Of a DNA stretch of 47,115 nucleotides, positions 40,911-47,115 are shown piece after piece; positions within the stretch are counted from its first letter, which is position 1, and every line of letters begins with the position of its first letter. A program made the translations under genes and the position numbers. This stretch comes from Desulfobacteraceae bacterium UBA2771 (lineage in GTDB: Bacteria > Desulfobacterota > Desulfobacteria > Desulfobacterales > Desulfosarcinaceae), in contig DEIP01000191.1 of the NCBI GenBank assembly GCA_002352605.1, forward strand, positions 7,613-54,727. The letters are read 5' to 3'. Below the pieces are notes generated by a model. That model was not told the DNA's origin. It saw only the letters and a list, made by a program, of their open reading frames with translations, and made no database searches.

Positions 40911-41689
40911 TACTTGCCGGGGCTGTCTGCTTCAGCGGAGGATGCCGGGGCTTCCTTCTTACGACCGAACATCCGGGCGCCCACGATACTGATCTCATAC
41001 AGCACCATCAACGGCAGGGCCATCATGACCTGGGTGATTACGTCGGGCGGCGTCAAAATGGCGGCGCCCACGAAAAAAAGAAGCAAGGCGTACTTTCGAT
41101 TTTTCTTCAGGAAGGGAACGGAAACGATGCCCAGCCGCGCCAGAAATGTGATCACCAGAGGTAGCTCAAAAACGAGGCCGAAAGCCAAGAGCAGTTTGGC
41201 GGAAAAGCTCAGGTACTCCTTCATGGAGGGCATGGGGCGGATGGTTTCCGTGGCAAAGCCCAGGAAGAAATCGAACCCGAAGGGAAAGACGATGAAGTAT
41301 CCGAAGAGGGCGCCACCGATAAAGAAGAAAGATGAAAGAAAGACGATGGGAATCAATAACCGCTTCTCCCGATCATAGAGGCCCGGCGCCACGAACATCC
41401 AGAACTGGTAGATGATTACCGGCGAGGCGATCATCAGCCCGGAAAGAAAGGAGACCTTGAGGAAGGTAAAAAAGGCCTCGGGCAGCCCGGTGTAGATCAG
41501 TGTTTCGCCCTGCTTCATAACGGAAATCAGGGGTTGAGCAAGAATTTGAAACAACTTGTCCTTGAATCCATATGAGAGGCCGAAGCCGATGCCCACTGCA
41601 ACAAAACTGGTAATCAGCCGTTTGCGCAACTCTTCCAGGTGGGCGGTAAAGGGAATCTTGTCTTCCGTATCCTTTTCCAGGTCAGCCAC
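40910..41689 (-). CDS. tatC: Sec-independent protein translocase TatC
   Basis: The product has 259 residues with six hydrophobic segments typical of TatC. The N-terminal signature is PFTAHLEELRKRLI, with the conserved Glu. FVAPGLYDREKRLLIPIVFL and the helix LLAFGLVFELPLVITFL also match. It is the core of the twin-arginine translocase that exports folded, often cofactor-containing proteins. It starts 5 nt after tatA/B and overlaps ycaO by 1 nt. Confidence 0.96.
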   Translation of the reverse strand: MADLEKDTEDKIPFTAHLEELRKRLITSFVAVGIGFGLSYGFKDKLFQILAQPLISVMKQGETLIYTGLPEAFFTFLKVSFLSGLMIASPVIIYQFWMFVAPGLYDREKRLLIPIVFLSSFFFIGGALFGYFIVFPFGFDFFLGFATETIRPMPSMKEYLSFSAKLLLAFGLVFELPLVITFLARLGIVSVPFLKKNRKYALLLFFVGAAILTPPDVITQVMMALPLMVLYEISIVGARMFGRKKEAPASSAEADSPGK

Positions 41690-41694
41690 GATGA

Positions 41695-42144
41695 TTATCC
41701 CTTGGGCGTTTTTTCGTTCTGGTCGGCATCTGGGGCGGGTGCATTGCTGTCGGCAGGTGCGTTTGCATCAACGTTCGCAGTATCCGTGTTCCGTTGGTCA
41801 AAAACCGCTTTCAGGTTGTCCATGGGATTGGCGTCACTATCTTGCGTGCTTGCGGCGTCCGGCGGTTCATCCGCTATGGCGGTATCGACGGGTTTTTCAA
41901 CGGTTTCGCCGGTGGTCATCTTGGTCTCTTTTTTATCGTCTCCGCCGATGTCGTCAAAGGCCGTTTTCACATCTTTGAGTTCCGAATCGATCTGCATGCT
42001 CTCTTTCAGATCGCTGGTGGCCTTTTTGAATTCCCCCATGGCCTTTCCCAAGGACTTGGCCAGATCCGGCAGTTTCTTTGGCCCGATAACGATCAGGGCC
42101 ACCGCCAGAATCAGGATCATTTCCGGCATTCCGATCCCGAACAT
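41695..42144 (-). CDS. tatB: Twin-arginine translocase subunit TatA/TatB
   Basis: From ATG 42144 the product has 149 residues; GAGGAG lies 6 nt upstream. A short N-terminal membrane helix (MILILAVALIVIGPKKLPDL) is followed by an amphipathic helix and a long, acidic, low-complexity tail rich in Asp, Ala and Pro. The FGIGMPE start is closest to TatA-type proteins, but the length is more like TatB, so it may serve both roles as in some bacteria with a minimal Tat system. No second TatA/B gene is in the window. Confidence 0.9.
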   Translation of the reverse strand: MFGIGMPEMILILAVALIVIGPKKLPDLAKSLGKAMGEFKKATSDLKESMQIDSELKDVKTAFDDIGGDDKKETKMTTGETVEKPVDTAIADEPPDAASTQDSDANPMDNLKAVFDQRNTDTANVDANAPADSNAPAPDADQNEKTPKG

Positions 42145-42191
42145 GAACGTCTCCTCTACTACGCTTGAAGTGCATGGTTCTTGAAGCGGCA

Positions 42192-42220
42192 ACACTACTG
42201 GTTTTGGGAGGGGGTGTCAA
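42192..42220 (-). promoter_or_regulatory. Promoter candidate for tatA/B-tatC-ycaO
   Basis: On the minus strand TTGACA (42220-42215), a 17-bp spacer and TAGTGT (42197-42192) lie in the 151-bp gap after mltA, 47 nt upstream of the tat start. Its -10 hexamer is identical to that upstream of dapA. Confidence 0.5.
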
Positions 42221-42295
42221 GACAAGAGCCTGTTGCGCAAACGGCCTCCCAAGGACCCCTTCCCGGTGAAGCCCGTACTTGCTTTGAAAGCATGA

Positions 42296-43519
42296 TTAAA
42301 ATTTGTCGGGATCCAGGATCAGCAGGTAAAAGGCCCCTTTGTGCTGCATGTGGCCGGCAGCAATCTGCGCGTAGGGCCCGTCGCCCCAGAAGATGTCCAC
42401 CCGTCCCGGTCCCCGGATAGCCCCGCCGGTGTCCTGGTTCAGGGCCAAGGCCGAAAAATCCATCCAGTGGTCGATACGGCCGTTGCCGTCAACCACTGGG
42501 ATCTGGGTTTGCAAAAAAGCAGGCGCCGCCATGGGAAACACCCGGCGATCCACGGCAACGGAGCGTCCGGGGGTCAGATCCACGCCGATGGCACCGATGG
42601 GACCGGATGATTCGGTTTTGAAAAAGACATAGCTGGGGTTGTGGTTTAACACCTCATCCACTTCGGCGGGATGGTCTTGCAGATAGGCCTTGAGCCGTTG
42701 CATGGACATCTCGTCGGCCGGAATCTTTCCCTGGTCGATGAGCAGTCGGCCGATGCTGCGGTAAGGGTGGCCGTTGGTGCCGTGGTAGTGTACCCGAATA
42801 AAGGACCCGTTGGTCAGGTAAATCCGCCCGGAGCCCTGAATCTGGAGAAAAAAGAGATCGATGCGGTCGTCCACCCAGGCAATGGGCGGCGTTTTGTGAC
42901 CAAAGGCCACGTCGGCCTCGATGGCTTGCCGATCCGGGTAGGGTACCACGGTTTTGCCCTGGAGGCGGCCGACGATACGCTTGCCCTTGAGCGCTTCCGA
43001 AAAAGGCGACAGGTCGATGACCATCAAATCCCCGGGCATGGCATGCACCGGATAGCGGTAGCGGGCGTCGGGCGTCAAGTTCCCCCTGAGGTGGGGTTCG
43101 TAGTAGCCGGTAAACAGCACTTGGCCGCTCTTGGGCCCCCCGATAGAGCGGTAGACCAGGAATCGGTCGGAAATGAACCGGTTTAGCGCCGCCGAATCGG
43201 GCCGTGTTTCGACGAAATCCCGCAGAGCCTCCAAGGAACGAATCAGATGAAGGGCGCTGTAGTTATCTTTACCAAAGCGGAAGGTGCGATCAGCCGACAC
43301 GTTTTGGAGGTACGCCAAACTCTTGCCGATACCGTAGGACAAATTATCCAGAAAGAGGCCGTCCGAAAAATCGGGATAATCGGGCTTCGTCAGCCGAATT
43401 AGATCGGCTTCAGGCGTGACGGCGGGTTTTTGAAAAAACGTGCAGCCCGCGGCGAGTATCATGGTCATACCCAGAATGAGCCACATGGTGCAAAGATGGA
43501 TCGAGGTCGCATTTTTCAT
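42296..43519 (-). CDS. mltA: Membrane-bound lytic murein transglycosylase A
   Basis: The product has 407 residues. A lipoprotein signal peptide ends in LAAGC, so it is an envelope lipoprotein. The MltA core has VLFTGYYEPHLRG, FFLQIQGSGRIYL and VHYHGTNGHPYRSIGR. The C-terminal 3D domain carries ALNQDTGGAIRGPGRVDIFWGDG with its conserved Asp residues. It cleaves peptidoglycan glycan strands to 1,6-anhydro products. It overlaps moaC by 4 nt (ATGA), an unusual coupling of a cell-wall enzyme to cofactor genes. Confidence 0.95.
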   Translation of the reverse strand: MKNATSIHLCTMWLILGMTMILAAGCTFFQKPAVTPEADLIRLTKPDYPDFSDGLFLDNLSYGIGKSLAYLQNVSADRTFRFGKDNYSALHLIRSLEALRDFVETRPDSAALNRFISDRFLVYRSIGGPKSGQVLFTGYYEPHLRGNLTPDARYRYPVHAMPGDLMVIDLSPFSEALKGKRIVGRLQGKTVVPYPDRQAIEADVAFGHKTPPIAWVDDRIDLFFLQIQGSGRIYLTNGSFIRVHYHGTNGHPYRSIGRLLIDQGKIPADEMSMQRLKAYLQDHPAEVDEVLNHNPSYVFFKTESSGPIGAIGVDLTPGRSVAVDRRVFPMAAPAFLQTQIPVVDGNGRIDHWMDFSALALNQDTGGAIRGPGRVDIFWGDGPYAQIAAGHMQHKGAFYLLILDPDKF

Positions 43520-44004
43520 GGGGCGATATTTTTGCGGGTAAAGGTTCCGCTTTTTCCACCGCTTTTTTTAAGCAGACAGATATCGGTGATGGTCATGGCC
43601 TTGTCGATGGCCTTGCTCATGTCGTAAAGGGTCAGGGCCGCCACGGAAACGGCTGTGAGCGCCTCCATTTCAACCCCGGTCTGATCGAGGATCCGCGCCG
43701 TGCCTTCGATGCGGAGGGAATGGCTGGCCTCGTCGGGGAAAAAATCCACCTGTACGTGGGTCAGGTTCAACGGATGGCACATGGGGATCAGGTCGGCGGT
43801 CTTTTTGGCCGCCATCACCCCGGCGATGCGGGCCGTCTCCAACACATTTCCCTTGGCCACGGTTCCGGCGACGATGCGTTGGAAGGTCTCTTCGGTCATA
43901 TGAACCACGGCCTGGGCCACGGCGGCGCGCCGGGTCGGCTTTTTTTCGGTTACGTCCACCATGCGGACGCGGCCCTTGTCATCGATGTGAGTCAGTTCGG
44001 ACAT
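43516..44004 (-). CDS. moaC: Cyclic pyranopterin monophosphate synthase MoaC
   Basis: The product has 162 residues. It matches MoaC throughout: LTHIDDKGRVRMVDVTEK, GNVLETARIAGVMAAKKTA, LIPMCHPLNLTHVQVDF, TGVEMEALTAVSVAALTLYD and the late KSGGKSGTF. It makes cyclic pyranopterin monophosphate in molybdopterin synthesis together with MoaA, which is not in the window. It lies 28 nt after the MoaE-like gene. Confidence 0.97.
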   Translation of the reverse strand: MSELTHIDDKGRVRMVDVTEKKPTRRAAVAQAVVHMTEETFQRIVAGTVAKGNVLETARIAGVMAAKKTADLIPMCHPLNLTHVQVDFFPDEASHSLRIEGTARILDQTGVEMEALTAVSVAALTLYDMSKAIDKAMTITDICLLKKSGGKSGTFTRKNIAP

Positions 44005-44032
44005 CTTTCACTCCCGGTCGAGGGGCGCCGGA

Positions 44033-44392
44033 CTATACAAAAAACTCAGTTTTGGCGGTCACCGTGGTTTTTATGGCGTTAAGGGTGTCGGTCAGGGTCT
44101 CAATGACATTGTCCCGGATGTCACCGGCCACCACCAGCATCATCACGTCGTCTCCGACGGCAAGGTCGGTATCGGCGGCAATCTGCACCTGGATCGCCAC
44201 GATACCCGGTCGGTCGCGCTGTTCGGCAAGCACCCGGTCGAGCCGTTTTCGATCCACGGCCACCCGTAGGCCCGTCACCTTGCGACCGTCGCGGGAGGTT
44301 CCCCGGACCACACCGTTATGGCACAGAATCATCCCCACCCGGTCGTAGGCCGGGTGCGATTTTATTTTTGAAATGATCGCATCTGCATTCAT
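44033..44392 (-). CDS. MoaE-like protein lacking canonical catalytic lysines
   Basis: The product has 119 residues. It resembles the MoaE large subunit of molybdopterin synthase by size, by operon position between mobA and moaC, and by the order VRGTSRDGRKVTGLRVAVD, IVAIQVQIAADTDLAVGDDV, MLVVAGDIRDNVIETLTDTL. The hallmark tail with PIWKKE is replaced by TVTAKTEFFV, and the usual HR(I/V)G motif is absent. It may be a divergent MoaE variant or a related protein that no longer does sulfur transfer. A MoaD is not seen in the window. Confidence 0.65.
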   Translation of the reverse strand: MNADAIISKIKSHPAYDRVGMILCHNGVVRGTSRDGRKVTGLRVAVDRKRLDRVLAEQRDRPGIVAIQVQIAADTDLAVGDDVMMLVVAGDIRDNVIETLTDTLNAIKTTVTAKTEFFV

Positions 44393-44408
44393 CTTTCCGA
44401 TTTGCTCC

Positions 44409-45014
44409 CTATGGGTTCTCTTTACAGAGGGTTCTGGCCCGAACCAGGTCCTCGGGGGTGTTGATGTTGAAAAAGGAGATCAGATCCGGATCGACCTCTC
44501 GCAGATCAGCCTCGGCAACCGTTTTCACCCGAACCTTGCGAAACACCCCCTGAATCTTCAACAGGTCCCGCTCCAGCTGCCATACCATGGCCGGCAAGCA
44601 GGTTTTTTTGTACACGGCAAACATCGGCTCGAAGCCTGCCGATGTGGATGGAATGATGATATCCACTTTGTGCGCTAAGACATCCAGCAAGCGCCGGATC
44701 AGCGCACCCCTGATAAACGGCGTGTCGCAGGCGGCAAAAAAGGCGTATTCATGGGTGGCGGCGTACAGGCCGGCATGCAGGCCGTTTAGCGAACTGCGCA
44801 CCGAATAGTGATCGGTAACGATCATGGCGTCGATATCCATGTAGGCTGCCGGATCGTTGGTCACCAGAACAATCTGGTCGAACAGCCGGGTATAGACCTC
44901 CAACAGGCGATCGATGATGCGCTTCCCGCCGACGCGCAAGAAGGCCTTGTTCTGTCCGTCAAACCGCTTGTTTTGTCCGCCGGCGAGAATCACGCCGGTG
45001 CAGGGTTGTGCCAT
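44409..45014 (-). CDS. mobA: Molybdenum cofactor guanylyltransferase MobA
   Basis: The product has 201 residues. The nucleotidyltransferase motif is ILAGGQNKRFDGQNKAFLRV. Other matches are GLHAGLYAAT, FFAACDTPFI and FFNINTPEDL. It attaches GMP to molybdopterin to form the guanine dinucleotide cofactor that DMSO-reductase-family enzymes need. Such enzymes are often Tat substrates, and Tat genes lie downstream on the same strand. GGGAG lies 6 nt upstream of ATG 45014. It is the first gene of the minus-strand mobA-moaE-like-moaC-mltA run. Confidence 0.95.
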   Translation of the reverse strand: MAQPCTGVILAGGQNKRFDGQNKAFLRVGGKRIIDRLLEVYTRLFDQIVLVTNDPAAYMDIDAMIVTDHYSVRSSLNGLHAGLYAATHEYAFFAACDTPFIRGALIRRLLDVLAHKVDIIIPSTSAGFEPMFAVYKKTCLPAMVWQLERDLLKIQGVFRKVRVKTVAEADLREVDPDLISFFNINTPEDLVRARTLCKENP

Positions 45015-45084
45015 CTAATACTCCCGGCAAAGATGGGGTCAGGAGGCCGTGTCGATACCCAAACGCCGAAATCGGTCGCTACGG

Positions 45085-45113
45085 AGCATAGAAAAATTCA
45101 TAGTTAAAAGCAA
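45085..45113 (-). promoter_or_regulatory. Promoter candidate for mobA
   Basis: On the minus strand TTGCTT (45113-45108), a 17-bp spacer and TATGCT (45090-45085) lie 71 nt upstream of the mobA start. No molybdenum-cofactor riboswitch was recognised in the 45015-45219 gap. Confidence 0.35.
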
Positions 45114-45219
45114 GGATATTAAGGGAATCTTAGCTTGCCATGAAGCGCCCCCTTGGGTTAGGTAGTCTTCATTCGGAAACAACCAATTCGGGCAACCATT
45201 CAGACAAGGCAGGTAAGGT

Positions 45220-45720
45220 ATGGGCGTACACCAACATCGACAAGCGGCACCGGCATCGGTTGGCGTGGGTATCCTGTCGGTGTCCACCACCCGCACGATC
45301 GATGACGACGAAAGCGGACGGTGGATTGCCAAACGGGCGAAAAAAGAGGGGCACGTGGTCCGATTCCACCAGGTGGTTTCCGACGATATCACCGCCATCC
45401 GTCATGCTGCCTTGAAAGCCATCCGGGACCATGACCTGAGGGCCCTCCTGATCACCGGCGGCACCGGCATCACCAATAAAGATGTCACCATCGAAGCCAT
45501 CAAACCGCTGTTTGCCAAGGAGATGGTCGCCTTCGGCGTCATCTTCGCCCAGCTCAGCTACGAAGAGATCGATTCCGCCGCCATCCTCTCTCGCGCCACA
45601 GCCGGTGTGATCGGCGCCACCGTGGTTTTCTGCATCCCCGGCAGCAAAAAAGCTTGCCGGCTGGCCTGCAAGGCGCTGATCTTTCCTGAGCTGGGGCATG
45701 TGGTGGCCCATATTAGATAG
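45220..45720 (+). CDS. moaB: Molybdopterin adenylyltransferase-type protein MoaB
   Basis: The product has 166 residues. It matches MoaB/Mog: VGILSVSTTRTIDDDESGRW, LLITGGTGITNKDVTIEAI, FGVIFAQLSYEEIDSAAILS and GSKKACRLACKALIFPELGH. It adenylates molybdopterin before metal insertion or plays the related MoaB role. AAGG lies close upstream of ATG 45220. It is transcribed away from mobA, and the LysM/TPR gene approaches its 3' end from the other strand. Confidence 0.95.
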   Translation: MGVHQHRQAAPASVGVGILSVSTTRTIDDDESGRWIAKRAKKEGHVVRFHQVVSDDITAIRHAALKAIRDHDLRALLITGGTGITNKDVTIEAIKPLFAKEMVAFGVIFAQLSYEEIDSAAILSRATAGVIGATVVFCIPGSKKACRLACKALIFPELGHVVAHIR

Positions 45721-45829
45721 GGCCTTTCCGTTTGGGGATAGACACCAAGTAAGGACAAGATGATCAATGCAGATAAACCGGGGGCGACACGTCGGACCTT
45801 GGCGACGAACCGGCCGACGTGCTCTTCGT

Positions 45830-47115
45830 TCAGGGCTGCAGGCTTTTTTTGATCTTTTCCAACTTTTTCATCAGGTTGCGGGCCTTTCTCAAATTCCGCT
45901 CCACCTCTTTTGTATCCGGGGTCCAGGTTGAAGACCGGTTCCCATTCGTTGATGGCTTCCGCGAGCTGTTGATTATCATAAAACACAACTCCCTTGTTGT
46001 AGTGCGCGTCTTTAAAACTTTCCTCACTCTGTGCGATGTAGGTGGTGCATTTATCGCATCGGCCGTCATAGGCCAGGGCCGCCCTGAAGCCCTTGGCGGC
46101 AGTCATGAATTCGCTTTTGTTGTAATCGATGAGGGCTTGCCGGAAGTAAGCGATAGAGACATGGCTTCGTATTTCGGCGTCATCGGGCCGAGCCTGGAGA
46201 TACTTTTCAAATTCGGCAATGGCAGCGGGAAATTCGTTGCGGTTAAAATAGGCCATACCGCCGGCACGATACGCCAGCGCCGGGCCGGATTTGTTTTTTT
46301 CAATATACGCCCGGCAGTCGGTGCATCGGGCATCATATTGGAGCGAACTTTCGAAGGCTTCCCTCGCGGCTTCAAAATCCTGCTGGTCGAAAAGCATCAG
46401 CCCCGACTCAAAATAGGATTTGGCCAGATAGACTCGTGTCGTGCCGTCTTCGGGCGCTGCTTCCACCGCCTTGTTCAACTCGAAAATCGCATCCTCGTAT
46501 TTGCCTTCGTTATACAGGATAATTCCGGTATTACGATAGGCCAAAACCTGCTCGTTCGCCTCGGTTTCAGCCCCGGCGGAATTTCCGGAAGAATACGTAT
46601 CCGTCGGCGCTTCATCGTCGTGTTCAGGTCCGGCTGACGGGATGGCGTCCGGCGGGTAGGCGTATTTTACAGTCGACTTTTCTTCCTCGTCTGAGGAGAC
46701 CCGTGGTGTGGCCGGTTCCGGTTGCATGGGTGCTGCCGTCAGTGCGGTCTTTTCTGGAGGGACGTTGAAGGGAAAACCGGCAATTTTAGGGACTTTTACC
46801 CTGTCGCCGACTTTAACCCGAGTGGCGTCATCCATCTCATTATACCGGGCGATCAAGTGAAACTGTTTATAGTCTCCGTAGTAAATTTGGGCCAGTTTCG
46901 AGATGCTTTGACCGGCCTGAACGGTATGCCAAACGTAGCCGGTGGTTTGTTTATCCACAGGCATTCGAACTTTCGCCCTCAGCATGCCCTGGGCGCTGGG
47001 TATCTTGATGGTTTGGCCGGGATTGACCCGAGTGGCGTCCTTAATCTTGTTGTAGCGCACAATGACGTCATATTTTCTGTAATCGCCATAGTATTTTTTT
47101 GCGATGGTGGAAAGG
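45830..47115 (-). CDS. LysM and TPR protein, 5' end beyond window, with +1 frameshift near the 3' end
   Basis: The reading is open from the right edge. A first LysM unit (STIAKKYYGDYRKYDVIVRY, with TRVNPGQTIKIP) and a second (QSISKLAQIYYGDYKQFHLI, with TRVKVGDRVKVP) bind peptidoglycan. A Pro/Ser/Glu-rich linker follows, then at least five TPR-like units, two of them with CXXC pairs (YDARCTDC and YDGRCDKC). The natural C-terminus KEVERNLRKARNLMKKLEK and KIKKSLQP, stop at 45830, is in the +1 frame. The upstream frame leaves it at a run of four T on the plus strand (45908-45911). Reading on without the shift gives a nonsense tail that runs antisense through moaB to 45558. A sequencing error or a real inactivating indel are both possible. 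It is likely periplasmic, but the signal peptide is outside the window. Confidence 0.8.

Noticed and set aside
45558..45829. Extended C-terminus of the LysM/TPR frame running antisense through moaB
   Set aside because: The translation has no TPR character, and the +1 frame gives the natural end at 45830.

Overview
The window looks like a chromosomal segment of a sulfate-reducing member of the Desulfobacterota, most likely a Desulfosarcina-type relative of the Desulfobacteraceae. It carries dissimilatory sulfite reductase genes (dsrA, dsrB, dsrD and the cbiA-type gene often called dsrN), a tetraheme cytochrome c3, anaerobic glycerol-3-phosphate dehydrogenase subunits, Tat and molybdenum-cofactor genes, and a menaquinone-type methyltransferase. 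The family placement is inferred from gene content only. No rRNA, tRNA, CRISPR array, insertion sequence or integrase was seen.

Left part (1-7217, minus strand): a cell-surface/exopolysaccharide-type locus. It holds a small secreted fibronectin-III-like protein ending in a GGGGCFF motif, an outer-membrane beta-barrel protein, a large beta-helix/PKD surface protein with an internal GGGCFI plus transmembrane signal fused to a second secreted barrel-like module, and the start of a PrsK-type histidine kinase that runs off the left edge. Next (7576-13605, plus strand) comes a tight four-gene signalling operon: TonB-dependent receptor, YfiR-like periplasmic protein, hybrid histidine kinase with a CHASE8-like sensor, and a response regulator with a GGDEF domain. 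It looks like a two-component version of the YfiR/YfiN c-di-GMP switch. The receiver inside the hybrid kinase has lost its phospho-acceptor Asp.

Central part: a minus-strand envelope and division operon (ftsE, ftsX, an EnvC-like amidase activator with a degenerate LytM site, ctpA, a YibQ-type deacetylase, an EI24 membrane protein); pyrE behind a leader with a strong intrinsic terminator; queD and dnaJ; ubiE/menG; and glpA-glpB-glpK divergent from glpR with an inverted-repeat operator between them. Then follow a YkgJ-type cysteine-cluster protein, a CsgG/FlgT-like protein and a DapA-family aldolase.

Right part: a TPR protein and an unrecognised protein (possibly of kinase-like fold) precede dsrA-dsrB-dsrD-dsrN. 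The dsrA leader has a promoter candidate, an orphan near-perfect Shine-Dalgarno and a GC hairpin. A hairpin terminator for this operon overlaps the 3' end of the convergent cytochrome c3 gene. On the minus strand run mobA, a MoaE-like gene, moaC, mltA, tatA/B, tatC, ycaO and cytochrome c3. moaB is on the plus strand. The window ends in a LysM/TPR gene, cut by the right edge, that carries a clear +1 frameshift in a run of four A.

Several promoter candidates share a TTGACA-like -35 and a 17-bp spacer. Three of them have the unusual -10 hexamer TAGTGT or TAGTGA.
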